Part shown: positions 1 to 6,852 of the stretch, piece after piece
Position numbering within the stretch: position 1 is the stretch's first letter
Layout: the number at the start of each line of letters is the position of its first letter
Source: an uncultured bacterium
GTDB lineage: Bacteria; Bacillota; Clostridia; Lachnospirales; Lachnospiraceae
Reading direction: 5' to 3'
DNA: 11,487 nt
NCBI GenBank assembly: GCA_905216215.1
Contig: CAJMSZ010000059.1
Span: forward strand, 1 to 11,487
Notes under the pieces: generated by a model
What the model saw: only the letters and a program-made list of their open reading frames with translations
The model's database searches: none
Told to the model about the DNA's origin: nothing
Translations under genes and position numbers: made by a program

Positions 1-542
1 TCCAAAAAAATATGTGCATTTGTTTTGTATTCTTTACGCTTAATAAGGGAATACCCAAGTTCCTCCAGATAAGAAAAATCTGTTTCCAGTGATGCTTCTA
101 CAATGATGAGAGCATCTGTTTCCAGAAGGCTGGATGTTGACAAGTATTCCAGCACCTGCTTTTCCAATTCGTGGTTATAAGGCGGGTCCATAAATACATA
201 ATCAAAGGTCTGCTTTCCGTCTAACCGACGAAGAGCTGTAAGAACATCGGTATTCATGACCTGTGCGTACTCAGACAGTCTTGTCTTGTCCAGATTTTCC
301 CGAATACAGGCAATTGCTTTCGAATTCTTTTCCACAAATACTGCTTCAGCAGCACCCCGGCTTAATGCCTCAATTCCAATAGCGCCGCTCCCGGAGAACA
401 AATCCAGAAATCGGCTGTCACACAGTCCGTGTGCAATCATATTAAACAATGTTTCCTTGATTCGGTCTGTAGTTGGTCTGGTATCCATCCCCTCTATGGT
501 TTTCAGTTGTATGCTGCGTGCAGTTCCAGCAATTACTCTCAT
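1..542 (-). CDS. rsmD: 16S rRNA (guanine966-N2)-methyltransferase RsmD, 3' end cut by window edge
   Basis: RsmD uses S-adenosylmethionine to methylate N2 of G966 in 16S rRNA during 30S assembly. I translated this frame by hand: 180 codons are open from ATG at 542 down to base 3, without a stop. The family is usually about 180-190 residues, so only a few C-terminal residues should be missing. The protein opens MRVIAGTARS, typical of the family. The SAM-binding glycine motif LDLFSGSGAIGIEALSRGA lies at residues 46-64, with an acidic residue at the end of the next strand (VFVEKN, 68-73). The catalytic/base-binding motif DPPY is at 119-122. AGGGAG lies 10 bases before the ATG. The gene follows mscS on the same strand but has its own consensus promoter. 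In Firmicutes, rsmD is usually followed by coaD, which would lie beyond the left edge (inference). Confidence 0.93.
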   Translation of the reverse strand, partial: MRVIAGTARSIQLKTIEGMDTRPTTDRIKETLFNMIAHGLCDSRFLDLFSGSGAIGIEALSRGAAEAVFVEKNSKAIACIRENLDKTRLSEYAQVMNTDVLTALRRLDGKQTFDYVFMDPPYNHELEKQVLEYLSTSSLLETDALIIVEASLETDFSYLEELGYSLIKRKEYKTNAHIFL

Positions 543-568
543 AGTAATCAAACTCCCTTTTCTGTCTC

Positions 569-598
569 ATTATATCGGCAACCTGCCTTTGTTGTCAA
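569..598 (-). promoter_or_regulatory. sigma-A promoter of rsmD (TTGACA-18-TATAAT)
   Basis: Read on the minus strand, TTGACA (598-593) is followed by 18 bases and TATAAT (574-569). Both hexamers match the housekeeping consensus exactly. The ATG of rsmD is 26 bases downstream of the -10, leaving a leader of about 20 bases that holds the AGGGAG ribosome binding site. The promoter sits in the short gap after the mscS stop codon, where I see no terminator, so rsmD may also receive read-through from mscS. Confidence 0.85.
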
Positions 599-614
599 AT
601 GATTTGCCTTTTCA

Positions 615-1445
615 TTATTTATCTAAATGTACCTGAAGCTGGTTATAAGGAATCTCAATCTGATTTTCATCCAAGGTCAGTTTCACTTGTTCTAAAATGC
701 GCCATCTGCTTGTCCAGTATTCTTCTGTTTTTACCCAGGCACGAAGTCCGATGACAACCGAACTGCTTCCTAAATTGTCTACGAAGACATTCCTTTCTTT
801 ATCTGAAATTACAGAAGAGTCATTTTCCAGAATCTTCTGCAGTAAAATCTTTGCTTTCTTTAAATCTGCATTGTAGGAAATGTCTACACGCAAATCCAAT
901 TGTCGATATTCCTTTGCTGTTACATTTGTCAGGCTGCTATTTGCCAGAGCACCATTGGGGATTACAATGGTTTTGTTGTCTATGGTTGCCAGCTTCGTAT
1001 AAAAAATCTGAATTTCTTTTACGGTTCCCTCGTTTTTGTGAGTGTCTTCGATGATGTAATCTCCTACTACAAAAGGCTTCAGTGTTAAAATCAGAATTCC
1101 ACCTGCCAGATTGGAAAGACTCCCCTGCATGGCAAGGCTGACGGCCATACCGCCTGATGCTACAAGCGCAGCCATGGAGGTGGATTCAAATCCAAGACTG
1201 TTTGCCAGTACGACTACTAACATAATATGAAGACCATATTTCAGCAGGGAATCGGCAAACTGACGAATTCCTGCATCTGTATTTGCTCGCTCCATGGAAC
1301 GTCTGATAAGGCCTCGAAACCAACCGATTAATTTATGCCCAACGATGAAAATCACAATTACAAGCAGAACTTTAAGACCGAAGCGAAGCAGGACACTGCC
1401 CTTGGTATCCATCATTGTTTGAATGTTGTTTTCCAGTTCTGTCAT
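615..1445 (-). CDS. Small-conductance mechanosensitive channel, MscS family
   Basis: This 276-residue membrane protein has the layout of compact MscS-type channels, which release small solutes when membrane tension rises on hypo-osmotic shock. Hydrophobic segments lie at about residues 18-41 (TM1), 66-85 (TM2) and 91-122 (TM3, pore-lining). TM3 carries the family signature around AMQGSLSNLAGGILIL (105-120), followed by KPFVVGDYI (123-131). The cytoplasmic beta domain has the conserved IPNGALANSSLTN (162-174), and a C-terminal alpha/beta domain reaches the end. Length is close to E. coli MscS (286). The ATG lies 2 bases after the pgeF stop, with GGAGG 7 bases upstream, so it is cotranscribed with pgeF and yraN. 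Family assignment is firm. Whether it is the main MscS of the cell or a YkuT-like paralogue cannot be told from the window. Confidence 0.93.
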   Translation of the reverse strand: MTELENNIQTMMDTKGSVLLRFGLKVLLVIVIFIVGHKLIGWFRGLIRRSMERANTDAGIRQFADSLLKYGLHIMLVVVLANSLGFESTSMAALVASGGMAVSLAMQGSLSNLAGGILILTLKPFVVGDYIIEDTHKNEGTVKEIQIFYTKLATIDNKTIVIPNGALANSSLTNVTAKEYRQLDLRVDISYNADLKKAKILLQKILENDSSVISDKERNVFVDNLGSSSVVIGLRAWVKTEEYWTSRWRILEQVKLTLDENQIEIPYNQLQVHLDK

Positions 1446-1447
1446 CT

Positions 1448-2305
1448 CTAGTCCTCCTTCAGTGCCAAAAATGCGGCTAAAGTTCCACGTTTTCCATGAG
1501 AAGCTCTATGGGAAAACAGTAAATCGGAATTGCAGCAGGTACAAAGATTTGTTACTGCAAGATGTTCTGGCAAAATTCCTGCGCTTGACAAAATCCATTG
1601 ATTTGCATTCCAGAGATTTAACTGGTATTTTCCATTTTCTTTTTTGTAATATAAATCTGACCAAACATCTTCTGGAAAGGCCTGTTGAAATTGTAGAATG
1701 ACATCTTCGCTTACTTCATAACATTCCTGACAGATGGATGGACCGATTGCAGCCATGATATGTTCCGGTCTGCAACCAAATTCGGTCTGCATTTTCTGAA
1801 TGGTTGTTCGTCCAATCTGTCCTACAGTTCCACGCCATCCCGAGTGACTGGAGGCAATAACTTTCTGGACCGGATCCACAAATAAAAGGGGAACACAGTC
1901 AGCATAGTAAGTCACCAGACAAAGTCCTGGAACATTTGTGATTAGTCCGTCTACGTTTTGATAATCTTTGGGTATCAAGAATCCTTTTCCTGCATCTTCT
2001 TCGTTTACAATTCTTACATTTGTAGTATGTGTCTGGTCTGAACAGACAATCCGCTCTGGAGAAACACCAACCGTATTTGTAATTCTTCGGTAATTTTCCC
2101 GCACCCTTTCCAGGTTGTCTCCACGGGAAAATCCCAGATTCATGCTTTCGAAAATGCCAGTGCTGACACCGCCTATACGAGTAGAAAAACCATGGTTTAC
2201 AATACCGGTCTGCTCAAAAATAGAAAATTGCAGTACGGGGGTCTCTTCTTTTTGTTTTATGGTAAATATTGGGTTTGTATTTTTATAATGAAAATTTAAC
2301 TTCAT
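1448..2305 (-). CDS. pgeF: Peptidoglycan editing factor PgeF (YfiH/DUF152 family)
   Basis: PgeF-family enzymes are cytoplasmic metalloproteins. E. coli YfiH removes wrongly incorporated L-serine from UDP-MurNAc peptide precursors, and homologues are often misnamed polyphenol oxidase or laccase. The metal/active-site residues are present: His93 in DQTHT, Cys137 in YADCVP and His154 in SSHSGWRGT. So are the family blocks AAIGPSICQECYEV (185-198) and NLCTCCNSDLLFSHRASHGKRG (positions 253-274, Cys/His-rich). The frame is open to an ATG at 2368, but I chose the ATG at 2305: it has GGGAGG 5 bases upstream, it starts 1 base after the yraN stop, and the longer version would overlap yraN by 62 bases. 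This gives 285 residues, slightly longer than the common 240-280. It is translationally close-packed with yraN upstream and mscS downstream. Confidence 0.93.
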   Translation of the reverse strand: MKLNFHYKNTNPIFTIKQKEETPVLQFSIFEQTGIVNHGFSTRIGGVSTGIFESMNLGFSRGDNLERVRENYRRITNTVGVSPERIVCSDQTHTTNVRIVNEEDAGKGFLIPKDYQNVDGLITNVPGLCLVTYYADCVPLLFVDPVQKVIASSHSGWRGTVGQIGRTTIQKMQTEFGCRPEHIMAAIGPSICQECYEVSEDVILQFQQAFPEDVWSDLYYKKENGKYQLNLWNANQWILSSAGILPEHLAVTNLCTCCNSDLLFSHRASHGKRGTLAAFLALKED

Positions 2306-2306
2306 C

Positions 2307-2672
2307 TTATCCTCCCACATAATAAAATGCATCTTTGATATGCTGGATTTGCGTATCAGATATTCCAATTACATCAAACCGGCACGGAATTTCGGCTAAA
2401 TGATGTCTGCTCATATAGAAGAGAGCTGCACGTGAAATGCGCTGTTGCTTCCGAATATCTACGGCTTCCAGCGAAGGGGTAATGTCGGTTCCTTTTCGGT
2501 ATTTTACTTCACAGAAAATCAGATAAGTCCCATTTTCTGCTATAATATCTATTTCGGCATATGGACATCGAAAATTATATTCCAGAATCCGATAGCCTTG
2601 TTTTTCTAAATAAGAACCCGCCAGGCGTTCGTAATGAACTCCTATTTGGCGTGTATGTATCTTCTGTTGCAT
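2307..2672 (-). CDS. yraN: YraN family (UPF0102) endonuclease-like protein
   Basis: This 121-residue protein belongs to the YraN/UPF0102 family, a small PD-(D/E)XK nuclease-fold family whose cellular role is unsettled. The core shows GxxYExLAxxYLEKQGYxILxxNFR near the N-terminus. The predicted catalytic residues are Asp42 (EIDII) and Glu55 with Lys57 (CEVKYRKG). Length is normal for the family. The ATG at 2672 is the only ATG giving a full N-terminal helix, because an in-frame TGA lies seven codons upstream. It lacks a recognisable Shine-Dalgarno, unlike every neighbour, so initiation may be weak. In Firmicutes yraN commonly follows rnhB, as here; the 48-base gap after rnhB may contain a promoter or simply be transcribed through. 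Confidence 0.9.
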   Translation of the reverse strand: MQQKIHTRQIGVHYERLAGSYLEKQGYRILEYNFRCPYAEIDIIAENGTYLIFCEVKYRKGTDITPSLEAVDIRKQQRISRAALFYMSRHHLAEIPCRFDVIGISDTQIQHIKDAFYYVGG

Positions 2673-2719
2673 AAAATATGGTTTGATTTCTCACGCATAA
2701 TAAAATCAGACAGCATCAT

Positions 2720-2725
2720 ATTATA
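2720..2725 (-). promoter_or_regulatory. Possible -10 element upstream of yraN
   Basis: A perfect TATAAT on the minus strand overlaps the rnhB stop codon, 48 bases before the yraN ATG. No good -35 hexamer is found 16-18 bases upstream (the spaced hexamer is AATACC) and there is no TGn extension. It could be a weak internal promoter or a chance match in AT-rich sequence. Confidence 0.22.
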
Positions 2726-3494
2726 CAAAGTTTTTAATAAAGGTATTTCTGTGGATGGGCGTTGGACCCAATTCTTTTAATGCGGCAATATGCTCCGCAG
2801 AGCCATATCCCTTATTGCTTGCAAATCCATACCCGGGAAGAACCCTGTCATATTCTTCCATTAAGTGGTCTCTTGTTACTTTTGCAACTATGCTTGCGGC
2901 TGCGATAGAAACACTTTTCGCGTCACCTTTGATGATTGGAACCTGGGGAATGATGACTTCGGGAATGGTGACTGCATCATTCAGTAAAAGCTGCGGAACA
3001 ACAGAAAGCTTGCTGATTGCTTCGCGCATAGCCATATAAGTAGCCTGCAATATGTTGATTTCATCAATTTTTGCAGGACTTACAATTCCAATCCCAATAG
3101 CAATCGCTTTGGATTTGATTTCTTCATAGAGTGCTTCCCTTTTTTTGGCAGAGAGCTGTTTGGAGTCATTGATGTACAGAATCTCACAGCCCTTTGGCAG
3201 AATTACTGCCCCGGCTACAACAGGGCCGGCCAAAGGACCGCGTCCAACCTCATCAATCCCACAAATGTAGTCGTATTGGGAATATTTTTCTTCATAGGCA
3301 TACATTTTTTTGATACGAATGCGTTCTTCTGCAAGTTTTTTATCCTGTTTCTGATATTTTGTCAGTATTTTCTGTACACCGGAGCGTGGATCATCAGCGT
3401 AAAGCTGATAGAGTGTGTTACGGTTCTCGGTGCAGTTTTTGAACTCTAATTCGATATCATGCATATTTTTACTGTGTTCAGATTGTTTACTCAT
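2721..3494 (-). CDS. rnhB: Ribonuclease HII
   Basis: RNase HII cleaves the RNA strand of RNA-DNA hybrids and incises at single ribonucleotides misincorporated in DNA. This 257-residue protein has the long form known from B. subtilis. An N-terminal region of about 70 charged residues precedes the catalytic core, which opens ICGIDEVGRGPLAGPVVAGA (77-96) with metal ligands Asp81 and Glu82. Further acidic ligands are Asp173 (LLNDAV) and Asp191 (KGDAKS), followed by SIAAASIVAKVTRD (196-209). The C-terminal block YGFASNKGYGSAEH and the ending GPTPIHRNTF are also typical. Its ATG overlaps the end of the upstream lepB by 8 bases (ATGAGTAA), so it is probably translationally coupled. Confidence 0.96.
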   Translation of the reverse strand: MSKQSEHSKNMHDIELEFKNCTENRNTLYQLYADDPRSGVQKILTKYQKQDKKLAEERIRIKKMYAYEEKYSQYDYICGIDEVGRGPLAGPVVAGAVILPKGCEILYINDSKQLSAKKREALYEEIKSKAIAIGIGIVSPAKIDEINILQATYMAMREAISKLSVVPQLLLNDAVTIPEVIIPQVPIIKGDAKSVSIAAASIVAKVTRDHLMEEYDRVLPGYGFASNKGYGSAEHIAALKELGPTPIHRNTFIKNFV

Positions 3495-4047
3495 GTCGAA
3501 TCACTCCAATTTTGTTGAATGGGAAAATGCGAACCCAGGCTCTTCCAATTAAGTCATCTCTTGTCAGAATACCTACACTTGGGTCGCGGCTGTCGGAACT
3601 GTGATTGCGGTTATCTCCCAGAACGAAATACTCATTTTCCCCTAAAGTAATGGGTTCTTCTGCAATGCCACTGTTTGTCATAGACTCAGCTCCATAAGTT
3701 TCCCCTAAAAGTTCACCATTGATATAAACCTCTCCGTTTTTAACTTGAACAGTCTCTCCTGGAAGTCCGATAATTCGTTTGATGTAATAGGTGTTTTCCT
3801 GATACTTGTATGGAAATACAATAATATCATATCGTTCGGGATCACGGAACCGGTAAGATAATTTATCGACGATGAGATTATCTCCATCAGAAAGTGTAGG
3901 TTCCATAGAATGCCCATCTACCTTGGTACGCTGACCAATATAGGTAATAATAAGATAGGTGATTCCAATGATCAGCAAAATATAGAGAACCCATCCGAGG
4001 GCTTCGCGCAGAAAGGATTTCTGTGCTGCGTTTTCTGTATTATTCAT
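3487..4047 (-). CDS. lepB: Type I signal peptidase (second copy, downstream of rbgA)
   Basis: Type I signal peptidases cleave signal peptides from exported proteins at the outer face of the membrane. The protein has a single N-terminal membrane anchor (about residues 17-38) and the Ser/Lys dyad: Ser47 in the GHSMEPTL block and Lys90 in YYIKRIIGLPGE. The box E motif GDNR (144-147) is followed by the conserved SSDSR. I chose the ATG at 4047 (186 residues) over the one at 4053, because GAGGAG lies 7 bases before the former but only 1 base before the latter. The start overlaps the rbgA stop by 8 bases (ATGAATAA). It is clearly distinct from the other copy at 4914-5489, sharing catalytic boxes but differing in anchor and loop sequences. 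Different substrate preference for the two copies is only a guess. Confidence 0.95.
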   Translation of the reverse strand: MNNTENAAQKSFLREALGWVLYILLIIGITYLIITYIGQRTKVDGHSMEPTLSDGDNLIVDKLSYRFRDPERYDIIVFPYKYQENTYYIKRIIGLPGETVQVKNGEVYINGELLGETYGAESMTNSGIAEEPITLGENEYFVLGDNRNHSSDSRDPSVGILTRDDLIGRAWVRIFPFNKIGVIRHE

Positions 4048-4897
4048 GTTCATACTCCTCTGGAAATTCTAATGTAATACGTCCAATTCTTCCATTTCGG
4101 AAGTCATCCAGTAATAAAATAGCTGCTTTGTTCATGTCCAGCTCATTTCCTCTTACCAGGCAATGACGGTTCTTTGCAATTTCCTCCAGACAAAGGTAGG
4201 GATTTCCGTGTTCCGTAATTCCATATTTTTCCTGAAGAATTCCCGGGTAATTATCAGTTAGTGTATGAATCAGTTCGGCTGCCAGTTCCTCCAGGTTCAT
4301 GATATCGTCTTTGATAGAACCGATAAAGGCTAGTTTTAAACCTACTGACTGGTCTTCGAATTTGGGCCAGAGAATCCCTGGTGTGTCTAAAAGTTCTACA
4401 TTTTTATTCAGGCGAATCCATTGTTTTCCCTTAGTGACACCTGGTTTGTTGCCTGTTTTAGCACAGGCTTTCCCAGCAAGTGAGTTTATAAATGTGGATT
4501 TTCCAACGTTGGGAATGCCTACAACCATGGCCCTGACTGGTCGGTTTAAAATGCCACGTTTTCTGTCACGCTCAATCTTCTCCTTACAGGCTTCCTGAAT
4601 CACTCCGTGAATGGATTTCATACCACCATTTTTTCGGGCATTTACCTTCACTACAGAATACCCTTTTCCTTTAAAGTATTGCATCCACGCATCTGTCTGC
4701 TTGTCATCTGCCAAATCTGACTTGTTGAGCAGAATCAGTCGGGCTTTATTTTTTCCCAGCTCATCAATGTCCGGATTACGGCTGCTCATGGGAATCCTTG
4801 CATCAACAAGCTCGATGACAAGGTCAATTAATTTGATATTTTCCTGCATCATACGTTTTGCTTTTGTCATATGACCAGGATACCATTGAAAATTCAT
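4040..4897 (-). CDS. rbgA: Ribosome biogenesis GTPase RbgA (YlqF)
   Basis: RbgA is a circularly permuted GTPase that drives a late step of 50S subunit assembly in Firmicutes. The motif order is permuted as expected: G4 NKSD at residues 58-61 precedes G1 GIPNVGKST at 127-135, and G3 DTPG is at 171-174. The N-terminal WYPGHMTKAKR is a family hallmark. A C-terminal helical (ANTAR-like) domain follows to residue 285, the normal length. AGAGGAG lies 8 bases before the ATG, and the gene starts 16 bases after lepB. Its last 8 bases overlap the second lepB. Genomic placement beside the rplS operon and rnhB matches the B. subtilis order rplS-ylqF-rnhB, with the two lepB genes added. Confidence 0.96.
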   Translation of the reverse strand: MNFQWYPGHMTKAKRMMQENIKLIDLVIELVDARIPMSSRNPDIDELGKNKARLILLNKSDLADDKQTDAWMQYFKGKGYSVVKVNARKNGGMKSIHGVIQEACKEKIERDRKRGILNRPVRAMVVGIPNVGKSTFINSLAGKACAKTGNKPGVTKGKQWIRLNKNVELLDTPGILWPKFEDQSVGLKLAFIGSIKDDIMNLEELAAELIHTLTDNYPGILQEKYGITEHGNPYLCLEEIAKNRHCLVRGNELDMNKAAILLLDDFRNGRIGRITLEFPEEYEHE

Positions 4898-4913
4898 ATC
4901 CTACACTCCTCTT

Positions 4914-5489
4914 TTATCTGATGCGTCCGATTCGGGAGCTTGGCGACAAAATAAACCACGCTTTTCCCTCGAATTCCGAGCGCTTTACATTTCCAATATC
5001 AGCCGAACGACTATCGTCACTGACCTGACGGTTATCACCAAGCACAAAATATTCATCACCGGCAAGCTTGATTGGTTCTACAGCCAGACCTTCATCAGCA
5101 ATTTCGGTGGTAGTATATTTTTCTTCCAGTTTTTTCCCATTAATGTAAATGGCGTCATCCTTAATCTGTATGGTTTCACCCGGAAGCCCGATGATACGTT
5201 TGATATAGGAATGAAGATGCTCATTTCCATTAGGTTTGAAGACAATAATATCACCCCGCCTTGGTGAACTGGCATCATATCGGAACCGGTCTACAAGAAC
5301 AACATCTCCATTTTTCAACACAGGATTCATGGAATCACCGATGTTACTTGTTTTCTGTCCAAAATACCATACAAAAACAAAGGCCAGAAAACAAACGATA
5401 CCTATTTGAAATAACAATTTCAAGGCATCTGGAATCCAGTCCCAGCTTCGATGACGTGTTTCTTTTCCGAATCTTAATTCTCCGCGCAT
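4914..5489 (-). CDS. lepB: Type I signal peptidase (first copy, upstream of rbgA)
   Basis: This 191-residue signal peptidase has a basic cytoplasmic N-terminus (about 20 residues), a membrane segment at about 23-43 and the extracytoplasmic catalytic domain. The dyad is Ser53 in NIGDSMNPVLKNGD and Lys97 in SYIKRIIGLPGE; box E is GDNR at 151-154, followed by DDSR (158-161). A notable family variation is Asn at the position after SM, where Glu is more usual (SMEP). AGAGG lies 6 bases before the ATG. It is the first gene after the rplS terminator and probably heads the operon lepB-rbgA-lepB-rnhB, from a promoter at about 5535-5563. Confidence 0.95.
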   Translation of the reverse strand: MRGELRFGKETRHRSWDWIPDALKLLFQIGIVCFLAFVFVWYFGQKTSNIGDSMNPVLKNGDVVLVDRFRYDASSPRRGDIIVFKPNGNEHLHSYIKRIIGLPGETIQIKDDAIYINGKKLEEKYTTTEIADEGLAVEPIKLAGDEYFVLGDNRQVSDDSRSADIGNVKRSEFEGKAWFILSPSSRIGRIR

Positions 5490-5534
5490 AGATTACCTCT
5501 TTAGTCATAGTGTTCTGCTTCTGCTAACATTCTT

Positions 5535-5563
5535 AATATATCTCAAATTAAGAAAAGGGACAA
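5535..5563 (-). promoter_or_regulatory. Candidate sigma-A promoter for lepB-rbgA-lepB-rnhB
   Basis: On the minus strand, TTGTCC (5563-5558; 4 of 6 matches) is followed by 17 bases and TATATT (5540-5535; 5 of 6). The -35 lies inside the downstream arm of the rplS terminator hairpin. A promoter is expected somewhere here because the terminator would otherwise cut these genes off. The exact hexamers are inferred and not certain. Confidence 0.45.
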
Positions 5564-5585
5564 GTACCAGATTGTATTTGTCCCT
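5550..5585 (-). terminator. Intrinsic terminator after rplS
   Basis: On the minus strand, AGGGACAA pairs with TTGTCCCT (8 bp; arms 5578-5585 and 5556-5563). One mismatch and three further pairs (TAC/GTA) close a 6-base loop. The hairpin is followed at once by TTTTCTT. It begins 12 bases after the rplS stop codon. The stem plus U-rich tail is typical of factor-independent termination and marks the end of the ylxM-rplS operon. Confidence 0.85.
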
Positions 5586-5597
5586 CGCATCCATTTA

Positions 5598-5945
5598 CTA
5601 TTTTACTAATTCTTTTACTTTTGCTCTCTTGCCAACGCGTCCTCTTAAGTAGTTAAGTTTTGCACGTCTTACTTTACCTCTGCGGATAACTTCTACTTTT
5701 TCAACGTTTGGTGAATGTACTGGCCATGTCTTTTCAACACCTACACCATTAGAGAACTTTCTTACTGTAAATGTTTCTCTGACTCCACCGCCCTGTCTTT
5801 TTAAAACAGTTCCTTCAAAAACCTGAATTCTCTCACGGTTTCCTTCTTTGATTTTACCGTAAACTTTTACAGTATCACCAACTCTGAATTCTGGAGCATT
5901 TTCTTTTAACTGTGCTGTTTCAATATTTTTAATAATTTCGTTCAT
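5598..5945 (-). CDS. rplS: 50S ribosomal protein L19
   Basis: L19 sits at the 30S-50S interface of the large subunit. The frame extends to an ATG at 5963, but that ATG lies immediately before the Shine-Dalgarno AAGGAGG, so the true start is the ATG at 5945, with a spacing of 8 bases. This gives 115 residues, exactly the usual L19 length, starting MNEIIKNIE. Family blocks are FRVGDTVKVYGKIKEGNRER (positions 20-39), QVFEGTVLKRQGGGVRETFTVRK (41-63), GVGVEKTWPVHSP and the basic C-terminus RRAKLNYLRGRVGKRAKVKE. It is the last gene before a strong terminator. A 115-base untranslated leader separates it from trmD, the longest gap inside the operon, and carries a candidate promoter. Confidence 0.97.
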   Translation of the reverse strand: MNEIIKNIETAQLKENAPEFRVGDTVKVYGKIKEGNRERIQVFEGTVLKRQGGGVRETFTVRKFSNGVGVEKTWPVHSPNVEKVEVIRRGKVRRAKLNYLRGRVGKRAKVKELVK

Positions 5946-6026
5946 TTGTGTGACCTCCTTCATATTTTGACGTTCTTAATACACCTTTGGTACCAGAGGA
6001 CCATCTCTTTCTTCACAACGTGTTAT

Positions 6027-6055
6027 ATGTTACCATATTTCTTCATTATTTGCAA
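6027..6055 (-). promoter_or_regulatory. Candidate internal promoter in the rplS leader
   Basis: On the minus strand, TTGCAA (6055-6050; 4 of 6) is followed by 17 bases and TAACAT (6032-6027; 4 of 6), with TGG directly before the -10, matching the extended -10 motif TGn. It would give a leader of about 75 bases before rplS. That leader contains a short inverted repeat around TGGTACCA (5984-5999). An L19 leader regulatory RNA is known from Firmicutes, but I cannot match the structure by eye. Confidence 0.4.
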
Positions 6056-6060
6056 GTAGT

Positions 6061-6840
6061 TTATTCACTTTCTTCCAATGAATTTTTGACTGTTTTGTTA
6101 TTTAATATTTCTTCAGCCAGAAGTTTTTCTTTTGGAGAAAGTTCTGCCCTTTCCAACAAATCCGGTCTCCACTTTGCAGTCCGGATAACCGACTGTTCTC
6201 TTCGCCATTTTTCAACATTGGCATGATGACCGGACAGAAGAATTGGCGGTACTTTCTTATCATGCCAGACTTCTGGTCTGGAGTAATGAGGATATTCTAA
6301 TAAATTATCCTGAAAGCTTTCGAATTCAGCGGAGGTGTCATTGTGCAGAACTCCCGGAATCATTCGAGAAATTGCATCGATCATAATCATTGCGGGAAGT
6401 TCACCGCCTGTCAGCACATAATCACCGATGGAGACGTAATCTGTTACAACTTCTTCCAGTACACGTTCATCGATTCCCTCATAGTGCCCACAAAGTAAAA
6501 TTAGATGTTCTTCCTTTGCCAAATCTTCGGCCATCTGCTGATGAAAGGTCTGTCCTTGTGGGGAAAGATAAATAACACGGGGACGCTGTTTGGTATCAGA
6601 CAACTGCGAGTCTTCACAGATTGCTCTGTAAGTCTGATACACAGGTTCTGCCTGCATGAGCATTCCTGCTCCACCTCCATAAGGATAATCATCTACACTG
6701 TTGTGTTTGTTAAATGCGTAATCGCGGATATTCCAGGCGCGAATATTTAAAATTCCTTTTTCCATTGCTCGTCCTGTGATACTTGTCCCGAGTCCATTTA
6801 TAATCATTTCAGGAAAAAGGGTCATAACATCAAATCTCAT
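6061..6840 (-). CDS. trmD: tRNA (guanine37-N1)-methyltransferase TrmD
   Basis: TrmD is an essential SPOUT-class enzyme that uses SAM to make m1G37 next to the anticodon, preventing +1 frameshifting. The knot and SAM-binding blocks are all present: YLSPQGQ (91-97), LLCGHYEGIDERV (115-127) and SIGDYVLTGGELPAM (137-151). The catalytic Asp168 lies in HNDTSAEFESF, and LEYPHYSRPEVW (181-192) follows. The protein has 259 residues, some 15 more than most homologues, owing to a charged C-terminal tail (LLAEEILNN...LEESE). AGAGG lies 8 bases before the ATG, and the gene starts 12 bases after rimM. It is in its canonical place between rimM and rplS. Confidence 0.97.
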   Translation of the reverse strand: MRFDVMTLFPEMIINGLGTSITGRAMEKGILNIRAWNIRDYAFNKHNSVDDYPYGGGAGMLMQAEPVYQTYRAICEDSQLSDTKQRPRVIYLSPQGQTFHQQMAEDLAKEEHLILLCGHYEGIDERVLEEVVTDYVSIGDYVLTGGELPAMIMIDAISRMIPGVLHNDTSAEFESFQDNLLEYPHYSRPEVWHDKKVPPILLSGHHANVEKWRREQSVIRTAKWRPDLLERAELSPKEKLLAEEILNNKTVKNSLEESE

Positions 6841-6852
6841 TGCAGTTTCCTC

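Noticed and set aside
256..636. 126-codon plus-strand frame opposite rsmD
   Set aside because: The minus strand shows a full RsmD with SAM and DPPY motifs. The plus frame has no domain or ribosome binding site and covers the rsmD promoter.
1448..2368. Longer PgeF starting at 2368
   Set aside because: It would overlap yraN by 62 bases with no ribosome binding site. The ATG at 2305 has GGGAGG and a 1-base gap to yraN.
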